Shown: one piece after another, positions 16,303 through 24,881 of the stretch | Position numbering within the stretch: the stretch's first letter is position 1 | Layout: each line of letters opens with the position of its first letter | From: Nonomuraea dietziae | Lineage (GTDB): Bacteria; Actinomycetota; Actinomycetes; Streptosporangiales; Streptosporangiaceae | Assembly (NCBI RefSeq): GCF_014195505.1 | Contig: NZ_JACIBV010000001.1 | Span: 4,960,001 to 5,024,000, forward strand | Length of the DNA: 64,000 nt | Direction: 5' to 3' | Notes under the pieces: generated by a model | The model's input: the letters and a program-made list of their open reading frames with translations, nothing else | Database searches by the model: none | Told to the model about the DNA's origin: nothing | Position numbers and translations under genes: made by a program

Positions 16303-17120
16303 GTCCGCACCCCCTCCAGCCTCGGCAGCGCGGCCGCCTCAGGGCTGCGCAGGTACGCCATCACCAGGTCGTCCAGGCTCACCGCCCGCACCCGCCAGCG
16401 CGGGTCGGCCACGGGCGCGCCGCGCACCAGCACCGTCTGCTCCTTGTCCGTACGGCTGCCGCCCACCACGTGCGCGTTCGGGGAGAGCCCGAGCGGCCCC
16501 GTCATCATCCTGTGCTCCGACAGCAACTCGTCGATGTCGCCGCTGACCTGCACCCGCCCCTCGTTGAGCACGATCAGCCAGTCACAGGTGTCGACCAGGT
16601 CGGAGACCACGTGCGAGGAGATCACCACGCTCATCCCCGTCTCGGCGACCGCGCCCATGAGCGAGCGCATGACCTCGTGCCTGGCCAGCGGATCGAGGTT
16701 GGCGAGCGGCTCGTCGAGCACGAGCAGGTCGGGCCGCCTGGCCAGCGCGATCGTGAGCGCCACCTGCGCCTGCTGCCCGCCCGACAGCCTGCCGACCTTG
16801 CGGTCGAGCGGGATGCCGAGGCCGGCCAGGCGCTCGCGCGCGTACGAGTCGTCCCATCGGGTGTTGAGCCTGCGGCCGAGGGTGAGCATCTCGGCCACCC
16901 TGAAGCCGTCGTAGAGCGGCTTGTCCTGCGCCACGAAGGCGACCTCGCCCGCCGTCCTGACGGCGCCGCGCTCGGGGGTCAGCAGGCCGACGACCACGTG
17001 GAGGAAGGTCGTCTTGCCCGCGCCGTTGGGCCCGACCAGCGCGACCACCCTGCCGTCCGGCACGCGGACGGAGCAGTCGCGCAGCCTGCCACCGATCTTC
17101 AGGCCGCTCGCCTCGATCAT
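16299..17120 (-). CDS. ABC transporter ATP-binding protein
   Basis: 273 residues. Walker A GPNGAGKTT near residue 33, signature LSGGQQAQVA, Walker B LLVLDEPLANLD, H-loop VVISSHV. The C-terminal 60 residues are the accessory region of ABC-2 exporters. Four-base overlaps on both sides put it between the GntR regulator and the permease in one operon. Confidence 0.92.
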   Translation of the reverse strand: MIEASGLKIGGRLRDCSVRVPDGRVVALVGPNGAGKTTFLHVVVGLLTPERGAVRTAGEVAFVAQDKPLYDGFRVAEMLTLGRRLNTRWDDSYARERLAGLGIPLDRKVGRLSGGQQAQVALTIALARRPDLLVLDEPLANLDPLARHEVMRSLMGAVAETGMSVVISSHVVSDLVDTCDWLIVLNEGRVQVSGDIDELLSEHRMMTGPLGLSPNAHVVGGSRTDKEQTVLVRGAPVADPRWRVRAVSLDDLVMAYLRSPEAAALPRLEGVRT

Positions 17121-17509
17121 GCGCTCTCCTCACGGAAGGAGTCGGTGACGGCCGCGCCGAAGAGCGCGTGCAGGTCGTCCTGGTCGAGCCCCGCCTCACG
17201 CGCCTGCCCGATCCAGGACATCAGGGACCTGCGCAGCCGGGCGTGGTCGGCCAGGCCCGCGCCGCCGATCGAGCGCTCCACGAAGGTGCCCATGCCGGGA
17301 CGGCCGATGACCAGCCCCTCGCGTTCGAGCTCGCGGTAGGCCTTGAGCACGGTGTTCGGGTTGATCGCCAGGCGCTCGACGACCTCCTTCGCGGTGGGCA
17401 GCTGATCGCCAGGACGCAGCGTGCCGAGGCGAAGAGCCTGCTTGACCTGGTGCACGAGCTGGAGGTATGTGGACACCCCCGACCCTCTGTCGAGATAGAA
17501 GTCGATCAC
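17117..17509 (-). CDS. GntR family regulator, YtrA subfamily
   Basis: About 130 residues. GTG at 17509 is preferred: the protein then begins MIDFYLDRGSGVSTYLQLV, as YtrA proteins do, with AAAGGG 6 bases upstream. A GTG at 17524 is also possible. The winged helix is at LRPGDQLPTAKEVVERLAIN, followed by a short C-terminal dimer helix instead of a full effector domain. First gene of an operon with ABC ATPase and permease. In this subfamily such operons respond to cell-envelope antibiotics. A 28-bp palindrome overlaps its ribosome site. Confidence 0.9.
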   Translation of the reverse strand: MIDFYLDRGSGVSTYLQLVHQVKQALRLGTLRPGDQLPTAKEVVERLAINPNTVLKAYRELEREGLVIGRPGMGTFVERSIGGAGLADHARLRRSLMSWIGQAREAGLDQDDLHALFGAAVTDSFREESA

Positions 17510-17515
17510 TATCCG

Positions 17516-17543
17516 CCCTTTCACTATTCGAATAGTGAAAGGG
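17516..17543. promoter_or_regulatory. 28-bp perfect palindrome, operator of the YtrA-type operon
   Basis: The palindrome is perfect from CCCTTTCAC to GTGAAAGGG around the centre ATTCGAAT. Its 3' arm on the reverse strand includes the AAAGGG ribosome binding site of the GntR gene. The protein would cover both promoter-proximal DNA and the start region, a layout for tight self-repression. Confidence 0.8.
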
Positions 17544-17550
17544 TGCTGGC

Positions 17551-17790
17551 TCAGGAAGTCAAATCGACTCCCAGGTGACGAACCAGCTCCCCGTCGAACG
17601 AGCCGAGGATGGCATGGGCGAGGAAGTCCGCGTCACGCCCGGGCCTTGGCCTCGGCGATCAGCCGGGTGACGTGGGCGTGCCACCGCGGGTAGGTGGGGT
17701 CGGCGTACTCGTCCTCCGCGCAGGCCCGCTCGTGCGCGGCGAACAGCGCGATGTTGCGCGCGTCGGCGAGGCCGCCGACGCGCTCTTCGC
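17551..17790 (-). pseudogene. Relic of a TetR family regulator (C-terminal part, frameshifted)
   Basis: Two adjacent reverse-strand frames together resemble the C-terminal half of a TetR protein: ARNIALFAAHERA ... YPRWHAHVTRLIAEAKARA, then after a one-base shift DADFLAHAILGSFDGELVRH before a stop at 17551. The N-terminal DNA-binding half is missing. Identification rests on pattern memory; it could also be another helical protein. Confidence 0.45.
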
Positions 17791-17830
17791 GGGAAGGATC
17801 AGGGGGAAGATCGTGCTGGACGTGACCTGA
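17750..17830 (+). pseudogene. Possible relic of a zinc-type alcohol dehydrogenase/quinone reductase C-terminus
   Basis: The forward frame ends with VGEAADALFAGRIRGKIVLDVT and a stop at 17828-17830, the typical ending of MDR-family oxidoreductases. No upstream part of such a gene is present, and it overlaps the 3' end of the dehydrogenase gene on the other strand. Only about 25 residues support this. Confidence 0.3.
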
Positions 17831-20279
17831 CGCGCTCGTGCCCGGGGTCGTACGGCGCGCGCTCCTCGACCCTGGCCTCCACCCACGTGCCGTCCACCCC
17901 CACCGTCACGTTCTCGGGCGCGCCGCGCAGATAGGCGTAGGCGATCGAGGCGTCCACCCTGTGGCCGTAGCCGCCGCTGGTCACCCTGCTCGCCGGCGCG
18001 CCGTCGACCCTGACGGGCTCGCCACCCAGGCACACCCGCCGAGGGTCGTCGAGCACCAGGCACCGGAGCGTCCGCTCGGGCTCGCGCGTGAGCGCCTCCT
18101 TGCCGAGGAAGTCCTTGCCCTCGTGGACGGCGAAGCCCAGCCCCGCCTCGTACGGCGTGGTCTCGGGGGTGATGTCCAGCCCCCAGACGCGATAGCCCTT
18201 CTCCAGGCGCATCGAGTCGATGGCCCGGTAGCCGCCCGGTCGCATGCCGTACGGCAGGCCCGCCTCCACGAGCGCGTCCCACAGGGTGAGGCCGTACTCC
18301 GCGGGGCAGTAGAGCTCCCAGCCGTACTCGCCCACGAACGTCACCCGCTGCGCCAGCACCGGCACGTGGGCGACGGTGATCTGCCTGGCCTGGAGGTAGG
18401 GGAAGCCCAGGTCGTCGTCGGACAGCCGCTCCAGGATCGCGGGCGCCTCGGGGCCCCACAGGCAGTAGCAGGCGTACGCGGACGTGACGTCCATGACGTC
18501 GAGGCCGTGACGGCGCAGCCAGGCGGCGTCGTGCGTGCCGTACGCGGTGCCGGTGACCAGGCGGAAGCGGTCCTCCGCGAGGCGGGTGACGGTGAGGTCG
18601 GCCTCGATGCCGCCCCTGTGGTTGAGCAGCTGGGTGTAGACGACCGCGCCGACCTTCCTGTCGATCTGCCCCGCGCACAGGTGCTGGAGGGTCTCGAGCG
18701 CCTTCGGACCCGAGACCTCCAGCTTGGCGAACGAGGTCTGGTCGAACAGCCCCGCCGCGTCGCGGGTGGCCAGGCACTCCTCCCGTACGGCGGGCGACCA
18801 CACCCGACCGGCCCAGCCCAGCGGCCTGCCGTCCTTGCCTCTGTCCCTCTCCGGGACCGCGGCGGCAGGCTCGGCGGGCGGGGCGTCGAAGTCCAACCAG
18901 TTCACCCGCTCCCATCCGGCCTTCTCGCCGAACGAGGCGCGCAGGTCGGCGTGCCTCGGCCAGGCGGGCGAGCGGCGCAACGGCCTCGCGGCGGTGCGCT
19001 CCTCTCCCGGATAGACGATGTCGTAGTACTTCGAGTAGGAGTCGAGCGCCTTCGTCCTCGCCCAGCGTCCCGACGCCGCGTAGCCGCCGAAGCGGCGCAC
19101 GTCCATCCCGAACAGGTCGTACTCGGGCACGCCCTCGACGATCCACTCGGCCATCACCTTGCCGACGCCGCCGGCCGCCGCCAGCCCGTGCACGCAGAAG
19201 CCCGCCGCGACCCAGAACCCCCGCACGGCCGTCTCGCCCAGCAGGAACTCGCCGTCGGGGGTGAACGCCTCGGGCCCGTGCACGATCTTCGACACCTGTG
19301 ACTCGTCGAAGTCGTCCGTGGTGCGCTTGGCGAGGACCGGCAGCCGGTGCCGCGCCGACGCCCACGACTCCCCGAACTTGGGCAGGTTCGGCTCGAACAG
19401 CCGCCTCGGCTCGGCCAGCGGGTCGGCGACGTCCCAGACCTCGGGGCTGCGGATGTAACCGCCGACCAGGATGCCGCCGTCCTGCTCGCGGAAGTAGACG
19501 ATGTTGTCGGGGTCGCGCACGGTCGGCGTGGAGGCGGGGATGTCGGCCGGGTGGGTCACGACGTACTGGTGCTTGATGGGGACGATCGGCACGTCCACCC
19601 CCGCCAGCGCGCCCACCCTGCCGGCCGCCGCTCCCGCGCAGTTCACCACGGTCTCTGCGGTGATCGTCCACTCCTGCGCCTCGGCCCCGGCCAGGCGGAC
19701 GGCGTGGACGGCCCCGTCGGCGACGTCGATCCCGGTGACCCGCACCCCCGTCACGATGCGCACGCCAAGCTTGGCCGCCCCCTCCGCCAGCGCCCTGGCC
19801 AGCGACGCGGGGTCGAGCCAGCCGTCGCCAGGCAGCCACAGCGAGGCGAGGATGTCCTCGTCGTTGAGCATCGGCATCAGGTCGTTGGTCTGCCGCCCCG
19901 ACAGCAGCGACATCTCCAGCCCGTACGTCTCGGCCGCCCCCGCCTGCCGTACCAGCTCCTCCACCCTGGCGGGTGTGGTCGCGAGGCGCAGGCCGCCCAC
20001 CCCGTGCCATCCGGGGTCGAGCCCCGTCAGCTCCGCGAGCTCGGCGTAGAGGCCCGCCGAATACATGATCATGCGGGTCTGGGTGACGGTGGAGCGGAGC
20101 TGTCCGACGAACCCCGCCGAGTGCCACGTGGTGCCCTCGGTGAGTTCGTGCTGCTCGACGAGCACGACGTCTCGCCAGCCGAGACGGGCCAGGTGGTAGG
20201 CCACACTGCAGCCCGCCACACCCCCGCCGATCACTATCGCCTGTGCCGAATCGGGTATTCCCATGATCGAAGAAGTCAT
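17799..20279 (-). CDS. FAD-dependent dimethylglycine/sarcosine dehydrogenase-like protein (DAO + GcvT domains)
   Basis: 826 residues in the dimethylglycine dehydrogenase order. Residues 12-400 are a DAO FAD-binding domain with IGGGVAGCSVAYHLA and TTWHSAGFVG, whose histidine aligns with the covalent-FAD site of the family. An FAO_M linker follows, then a GcvT-type aminomethyltransferase domain (about 490-815) with YGWELYCPAEYG and GYRAIDSMRLEKGYR. Expected to oxidise an N-methylated glycine and pass the methyl group to tetrahydrofolate. Divergent from a choline-kinase-like gene and permease, pointing to choline/betaine breakdown. The last residues overlap a gene relic. Confidence 0.88.
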   Translation of the reverse strand: MTSSIMGIPDSAQAIVIGGGVAGCSVAYHLARLGWRDVVLVEQHELTEGTTWHSAGFVGQLRSTVTQTRMIMYSAGLYAELAELTGLDPGWHGVGGLRLATTPARVEELVRQAGAAETYGLEMSLLSGRQTNDLMPMLNDEDILASLWLPGDGWLDPASLARALAEGAAKLGVRIVTGVRVTGIDVADGAVHAVRLAGAEAQEWTITAETVVNCAGAAAGRVGALAGVDVPIVPIKHQYVVTHPADIPASTPTVRDPDNIVYFREQDGGILVGGYIRSPEVWDVADPLAEPRRLFEPNLPKFGESWASARHRLPVLAKRTTDDFDESQVSKIVHGPEAFTPDGEFLLGETAVRGFWVAAGFCVHGLAAAGGVGKVMAEWIVEGVPEYDLFGMDVRRFGGYAASGRWARTKALDSYSKYYDIVYPGEERTAARPLRRSPAWPRHADLRASFGEKAGWERVNWLDFDAPPAEPAAAVPERDRGKDGRPLGWAGRVWSPAVREECLATRDAAGLFDQTSFAKLEVSGPKALETLQHLCAGQIDRKVGAVVYTQLLNHRGGIEADLTVTRLAEDRFRLVTGTAYGTHDAAWLRRHGLDVMDVTSAYACYCLWGPEAPAILERLSDDDLGFPYLQARQITVAHVPVLAQRVTFVGEYGWELYCPAEYGLTLWDALVEAGLPYGMRPGGYRAIDSMRLEKGYRVWGLDITPETTPYEAGLGFAVHEGKDFLGKEALTREPERTLRCLVLDDPRRVCLGGEPVRVDGAPASRVTSGGYGHRVDASIAYAYLRGAPENVTVGVDGTWVEARVEERAPYDPGHERVRSRPARSSP

Positions 20280-20336
20280 GTAACACCTTGCCCGCAGGAT
20301 CGGAATGGTCTAAATGTAGGCCAAAGGGAGTCGCGC

Positions 20337-21221
20337 ATGCCAGACGTGATCGAGTTGGTCTCCGACTGGGCCGGGCGGCCGGTCAGGCAGACGCCCATCA
20401 AGGGCGGCCTCAGCCATCTGATCGCCAGGGTCGAGACCGGGGACGGCGAGCGATGGCTGCTGCGCGTCCTCGACCCCGCCGTGTGCTCGGCCGGGCTGGG
20501 CATCCCGATGGAGCAGGAGATCGAGAACACCATCCGCGCCGCGGACACCGGTGTAGGGCCGAAGGTGATCCACCACTTCCCCGAGGTCCACGCCCTGCTC
20601 ATCGAGTATCTCGACGGCGTCACCCTCAACGCCGCACAGGTGCCGCGTCATCTGGACGCGATCGCCACGGCTTGCCGCACGCTCCACGCAGGCCCCCGCT
20701 TCGTCAACGACTTCTCGATCTTCGACAAGCTCCGCGACTTCCGCCGCCTCTGCCGTACGAACGGGCTGGCCATCCCGCCCGGCTATGACGACATCCTTCC
20801 CACCGTGGCCGACATCGAGCGGGCCATGCCGGCGGTTCCCACCGTTCCGTGCCACAACGATCTGCTGGCCGAGAACTTCATCGCCCAGGGCGACGAGATC
20901 CGCATCGTCGACTACCAGCTGTCCGGCAACAACGACCCCGCCTTCGAGCTCGGCGACATCGCCGCGGAGGCGGACCTGGACCCCGACCAGACCGCGCGCC
21001 TGGCCAGGGCCTACTTCGCCACAGGCGAGCACGACTCGCGCGTGCGTCTCTTCCACATCATGTCGAACGTGACCTGGACGCTGTGGTTCTCCGTCCACCA
21101 CGGCCTGCTCGACAGGCAGGCCGACTTCGACTACGCGGCCGAGGCCGCGGGGAAGTTCGCGCGAGCCCTACGAGACCTGGACGGCGTCGGCCGTCTGATC
21201 GACGACGTCCGGAGGCACTGA
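20337..21221 (+). CDS. Choline/ethanolamine kinase-like phosphotransferase (APH fold)
   Basis: 294 residues from ATG 20337 with AAAGGGA upstream. Catalytic loop VPCHNDLLAENF (HxDxxxxN, near residue 177) and metal loop IVDYQLSGNNDPAFELGDIA define the choline-kinase/aminoglycoside phosphotransferase fold. The gene lies 57 bp from the divergent dimethylglycine-dehydrogenase-like gene and 18 bp before an amino-acid/amine permease. I infer it phosphorylates a choline-like alcohol; the substrate is untested. Confidence 0.82.
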   Translation: MPDVIELVSDWAGRPVRQTPIKGGLSHLIARVETGDGERWLLRVLDPAVCSAGLGIPMEQEIENTIRAADTGVGPKVIHHFPEVHALLIEYLDGVTLNAAQVPRHLDAIATACRTLHAGPRFVNDFSIFDKLRDFRRLCRTNGLAIPPGYDDILPTVADIERAMPAVPTVPCHNDLLAENFIAQGDEIRIVDYQLSGNNDPAFELGDIAAEADLDPDQTARLARAYFATGEHDSRVRLFHIMSNVTWTLWFSVHHGLLDRQADFDYAAEAAGKFARALRDLDGVGRLIDDVRRH

Positions 21222-21239
21222 CACCCCCCAAGGAGACCC

Positions 21240-22754
21240 ATGACCTTAGACGAGGATTCCAGGCGGCTCGCCGAGCTCGGCTACAAGCAGGAGCTCTCGA
21301 GGACCTGGAGCGGCTTCTCCAACTTCGCCATCTCCTTCTCCATCATCTCGATCCTGGCCGGCTGCTTCACCACCTTCGGCCAGGCATGGAACAACGGCGG
21401 GCCCATCGCCATCTCCTGGGGCTGGCCGCTGATCTCCGCCTTCATCCTGATCATCGGCTTCTGCATGTCGGAGCTGGTCTCCGCCTTTCCCACGGCGGGC
21501 GGCATCTACTGGTGGGCCGCCACGATGGGCAAGCCGATCCACGGCTGGTTCACCGGCTGGCTCAACCTCATCGGGCTCATCGCCGTGACCGCCTCCGTCG
21601 ACTACGGCTGCGCGACCTTCCTCAACATCACCCTCAACCGCCTCACGGGCGGAGCGTGGGAGGGCACGCTCTCCCAGGCGTTCGGGCTGTTCGTCGTCGT
21701 CCTGGTGCTGCACGCGCTGATCAACGTCTTCAGCCACAGCCTCATCTCGCTGCTGCAGAACGTCTCGGTCTGGTGGCACGTCGCGGGTGCGGCGATCATC
21801 GTGGCCATCCTGGTCTTCGCGCCGAGCGAGCACCAGACGCTCGGCTTCGTGTTCACCGAGACGATCAACAACTCGGGCTTCTCCGACTCCTCGTTCTGGT
21901 TCTACGTGCTGCCGCTGGGCTTCCTGCTCACGCAGTACACGATCACCGGCTTCGACGCCTGCGCGCACGTCTCCGAGGAGACGCAGGGCGCGGCCATGTC
22001 CGCGGCCAAGGGCCTGTGGCGCTCGATCTTCTACTCGGCCATCGGCGGCTGGATCCTGCTGCTGGCCTTCCTGTTCGCCGCCACGAACGTCGACGAGATC
22101 AACAAGCAGTTCGGCTTCGTCGGCGCGATCTTCGATACCGCGCTGCCCGCGAACCTCGCCACCGCGATCTTCGCCATCTCGACGATCGGCCAGTTCTTCT
22201 GCGGGATGAGCTGCGTGACGTCGATGTCGCGCATGATGTACGCCTTCTCCCGCGACGGCGCGGTGCCAGGCTGGAGGCTGTGGTCGCGCGTCAACCGCAA
22301 CAGGACCCCGGTCAACGCCATCGTCGCAGGGTGCGCGGTGGCAGGCCTGATCACGCTGCCCGCGCTCTACGCCCCTGCGGGGCTCGGCACGCCCATCGCC
22401 TTCTACGCGGTGGTCTCGATCGCGGTGATCGGCCTCTACCTGGCCTTCCTCATCCCGATCTGGCTGCGGCTGCGCATGGGCGACCGCTTCGTGCCCGGCC
22501 CGTGGACGCTGGGCCCGAAGTACAAGGTGCTGGCCTGGATCGCCATCATCGAGATCGCGATCATCTCGGTGTACTTCATCATGCCGCTGTCGCCCGCGGG
22601 GATCCCCGGCAGCGCCGACTTCACCTGGACGGCCGTGAACTACGCGCCGCTCGCGGTGGGCGGGGTGCTGCTCGGCATCGCCCTGTGGTGGACGCTGTCG
22701 GCCAGGAAGTGGTTCACCGGCCCTCGCCGCACCGTCGACGAGGCCATCGACTGA
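21240..22754 (+). CDS. APC family amino acid/amine permease (GABA/choline permease type)
   Basis: 504 residues, twelve helices. SNFAISFSIISILAGCFTTF near residue 28 and YTITGFDACAHVSEETQGA near 240 match the BAT1/GabP-like APC subgroup (TM1 and TM6-loop region). AAGGAGA precedes the ATG. Same operon as the kinase-like gene, so probably imports choline, ethanolamine or a related amine. Followed by a strong hairpin. Confidence 0.88.
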   Translation: MTLDEDSRRLAELGYKQELSRTWSGFSNFAISFSIISILAGCFTTFGQAWNNGGPIAISWGWPLISAFILIIGFCMSELVSAFPTAGGIYWWAATMGKPIHGWFTGWLNLIGLIAVTASVDYGCATFLNITLNRLTGGAWEGTLSQAFGLFVVVLVLHALINVFSHSLISLLQNVSVWWHVAGAAIIVAILVFAPSEHQTLGFVFTETINNSGFSDSSFWFYVLPLGFLLTQYTITGFDACAHVSEETQGAAMSAAKGLWRSIFYSAIGGWILLLAFLFAATNVDEINKQFGFVGAIFDTALPANLATAIFAISTIGQFFCGMSCVTSMSRMMYAFSRDGAVPGWRLWSRVNRNRTPVNAIVAGCAVAGLITLPALYAPAGLGTPIAFYAVVSIAVIGLYLAFLIPIWLRLRMGDRFVPGPWTLGPKYKVLAWIAIIEIAIISVYFIMPLSPAGIPGSADFTWTAVNYAPLAVGGVLLGIALWWTLSARKWFTGPRRTVDEAID

Positions 22755-22760
22755 GTCATC

Positions 22761-22788
22761 GGGGGTACGGCACGCATGCCGTACCCCC
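22761..22788 (+). terminator. Hairpin terminator after the permease
   Basis: A perfect 12-bp stem (GGGGGTACGGCA / TGCCGTACCCCC) with a 4-base loop starts 6 bp after the permease stop. Confidence 0.85.
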
Positions 22789-22790
22789 AT

Positions 22791-22808
22791 GCTTGCTTGC
22801 AGCTTGCT
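22791..22808 (+). promoter_or_regulatory. Direct heptamer repeats upstream of vapB
   Basis: GCTTGCT occurs at 22791-22797 and 22802-22808, an 11-bp period (one helical turn), ending 12 bp before vapB. A plausible binding site for the VapB/VapBC complex. Confidence 0.4.
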
Positions 22809-22820
22809 AGCGTAGAGGAC

Positions 22821-23048
22821 ATGGCCACTCTCTACATTCGCGACGTCCCCGAGGCCGTTGCCGAATCCCTCAAGGAACGGGCGGCGGAAGCCGGAATGTC
22901 CCTGTCCGCCTACGTCGCCAGGGAGCTTGCCGATCTCGCCGCTCGACCGACCAACGCCGAGATCGTCAACCGCTTGAAGTCGCGAGACCGTAGCGACGGC
23001 CCCTCGACGGCCGACATCCTCGAAGCCGTCGCGGAGGGCAGGCGATGA
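22821..23048 (+). CDS. vapB: VapB/FitA-type antitoxin (ribbon-helix-helix)
   Basis: 75 residues from ATG 22821. The N-terminal ATLYIRDVPEAVAESLKERA and GMSLSAYVARELADLA form a ribbon-helix-helix DNA-binding domain. The C-terminal tail (NRLKSRDRSDGPSTADILEA) is the part that would bind the toxin. Its stop overlaps the toxin start by 4 bp (ATGA). Confidence 0.85.
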   Translation: MATLYIRDVPEAVAESLKERAAEAGMSLSAYVARELADLAARPTNAEIVNRLKSRDRSDGPSTADILEAVAEGRR

Positions 23049-23431
23049 TCGTCATCGACTCGTCGGCAATGGTCGCGGCCCTCACCGGCCGCGAGGCCGA
23101 CGTTGAGCTCCTCGACGCCCTCCAGGGCAGCATCCACGCCCCTCACCTTCTGGACGTCGAGGTCCTCTCCACGCTGCGGGGGCTCGCACTGGGGGGAAAG
23201 CTCTCGGCCGCCTCTGCCGAACAGGCTCGCATCGACTACCTCGCCCTGAAAATCTCCCGCTACGAGATCAAGGGACTCGCGGAGCGCGTGTGGGAGTTGC
23301 GGCATGACTACACCGCCTATGACGCCTGCTATCTCGCGCTCGCCGAGGCCCTCGAAGCGCTACTGATCACCTGCGACGGAAAGCTCGCAGGCAGTGCCCA
23401 CGACGCCGACGTACGGGTGTTTCCGCGCTAG
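23045..23431 (+). CDS. vapC: VapC PIN-domain ribonuclease toxin
   Basis: 128 residues with the PIN acidic residues in place: Asp5 (VIDSSA), Glu near 40 (LLDVEVLS), Asp near 93 (TAYDACYLALAEAL) and Asp near 110 (TCDGKL). All appear intact, so the toxin should be an active magnesium-dependent RNase. Coupled to the upstream antitoxin. Stops tail to tail with lipB, sharing 4 bases. Confidence 0.9.
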   Translation: MIVIDSSAMVAALTGREADVELLDALQGSIHAPHLLDVEVLSTLRGLALGGKLSAASAEQARIDYLALKISRYEIKGLAERVWELRHDYTAYDACYLALAEALEALLITCDGKLAGSAHDADVRVFPR

Positions 23432-24063
23432 GAGGCCTGGAAGGCCTTCGCCACGACCGCGCGGACCTCGTTCATGTCGGCCGAGCCGCGCTCGCGCAGC
23501 AGCGAGGTCATGTCGGCCTCCGGCATGCCGCAGGGGATCGCCCAGTGCCACGGCTCGAGGTCGCCGTCGACGTTGAGGGCGAAGCCGTGGCTGGTGACGC
23601 CGCGCGACTGGCGCATGCCGATAGAGACGATCTTGCGGCCCGTCTCGACCGTCCAGACGCCGGTGAGCAGTTCGGACCCGGGTGGCGTGTCGCGGCGCTC
23701 GGCGGACAGGCCGAGCGCGGCCAGCGCCTCGACCAGGCGCAGCTCCACCTCGCGGACGTAGTCGACGATTCCTTCGTCATCCCCCAGCTTGACGATGAGG
23801 TAGCCGACCAGCTGCCCTGGCCCGTGGTAGGTGAGCTGACCGCCCCTGCCCGTCTCCACCACGGGGATGCCCCGGGTGGGGTCGGGCAGGTGGTGCAGCG
23901 GTGTGCGCCTGCCGACGGTGAAGACCGAGGGGTGGCTGAGCAGCCACAACGTGTCGGGCCGCGCATCGCGTTGGCGCTCTGCGACCAGATCGGCCATGCG
24001 TTCCATGGCCTTCTCGTAGTCGACGAGTTCGTCCTGGATGAGCGTCAGCGACCGTTCCCTCAT
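23428..24063 (-). CDS. lipB: Lipoyl(octanoyl) transferase LipB
   Basis: 211 residues. RGGQLTYHGPGQLVGY near residue 73, the catalytic lysine in RKIVSIGM near 143 and catalytic cysteine in PCGMPEADMTSL near 177 define LipB. It moves octanoate from acyl carrier protein to the E2 or H proteins, before LipA inserts sulfur. The usual partner lipA is not downstream; vapBC is convergent there instead. Confidence 0.95.
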   Translation of the reverse strand: MRERSLTLIQDELVDYEKAMERMADLVAERQRDARPDTLWLLSHPSVFTVGRRTPLHHLPDPTRGIPVVETGRGGQLTYHGPGQLVGYLIVKLGDDEGIVDYVREVELRLVEALAALGLSAERRDTPPGSELLTGVWTVETGRKIVSIGMRQSRGVTSHGFALNVDGDLEPWHWAIPCGMPEADMTSLLRERGSADMNEVRAVVAKAFQAS

Positions 24064-24082
24064 GCTTCGAGCATAGAACCCG

Positions 24083-24265
24083 TCAGTGACGCTGAGGGCC
24101 GTTGGGCATGATGACCCAGAGGACGACGTAGAGGATCCAGAGCGGGCCTGGGATCAGCGAGAGCAGCAGCCACACGATCCTGACGAGGGTGGGCGGCAGG
24201 CCCAGCCGGTCGGCGATTCCGCCGCAGACCCCTGCGATGATTCGGTGTTCTCTCGAGCGGTGCAT
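24083..24265 (-). CDS. PspC domain protein
   Basis: 60 residues, nearly all PspC domain: HRIIAGVCGGIADRLGLPP, then a membrane helix (VRIVWLLLSLIPGPLWILYV). GGAGGAG lies upstream of the ATG. Small stand-alone PspC proteins sit in the inner membrane; in this organism its role is unknown. Confidence 0.88.
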   Translation of the reverse strand: MHRSREHRIIAGVCGGIADRLGLPPTLVRIVWLLLSLIPGPLWILYVVLWVIMPNGPQRH

Positions 24266-24326
24266 CGAGCTCCTCCGTGTGGTGTCGATTCACCTTGTTC
24301 AACGGCTCTGCCCCGGATGGGCGTTC

Positions 24327-24836
24327 CTATCCGCGACCCTGATTGAACCCTGACAGGGTCAGCCATCTCTCGGCCAGCGCCAGATGTCGCGGGGTCAGGC
24401 CCCTGCGCGGCTCCACCGGGATCAGCAGGAACTCGTCGACACCCTGATGTCCCCTGAGGTACTCCTCGTCGGCCACCCACAGGTGGTCGTCGAACCAGAC
24501 GAACGGCCTGCCGTCCACGTAGTCGGCGACGCAGGGCGTCTTGAACGACTCGCCCCGCTCGCTCGGCCCTCGGGGGGTCATGGGCACCACGGGCAGTTCG
24601 GGCAGTCCGAGGCGGGGGGCGATCCACTCGTTGGCGTTGTGCTCCCACGTGGTCGCCCAGACCAGCTCGGATCCGGTCTTCAGGGCCAGCTCCATCAGCC
24701 TGGCCCCGTGGCGGAGGTTGAGGTGGACGGTGTAGGAGTCGGGGCCGATCGTGCACTCGTAACGTCTGAAGTCGGGGCTGGCGCGGCTGAAGGGGTTCAG
24801 CACGCCGTCGACGTCCACCAGCAGGAGTGGCTTCAC
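24327..24836 (-). CDS. HAD-like domain protein
   Basis: 169 residues from GTG 24836. LLLVDVDGVLNPF at residues 4-16 is HAD motif I, and VWFDDHLW near 112 fits the final acidic motif. WATTWEHNANEWIAPRLGLP is typical of the small actinobacterial HAD family found in RNA-repair-like and secondary contexts. Probably a phosphatase; substrate unknown. Confidence 0.75.
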   Translation of the reverse strand: MKPLLLVDVDGVLNPFSRASPDFRRYECTIGPDSYTVHLNLRHGARLMELALKTGSELVWATTWEHNANEWIAPRLGLPELPVVPMTPRGPSERGESFKTPCVADYVDGRPFVWFDDHLWVADEEYLRGHQGVDEFLLIPVEPRRGLTPRHLALAERWLTLSGFNQGRG

Positions 24837-24881
24837 CCAGCCAGACTAGTGACCATGGTGTGGGGCTCTATGGTGCTTTGC

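Noticed and set aside
17659..20286. 875-codon frame overlapping the dimethylglycine-dehydrogenase-like gene
   Set aside because: Same strand, other frame; composition is Arg/Gly-rich and lacks the FAD and GcvT motifs of the real frame.
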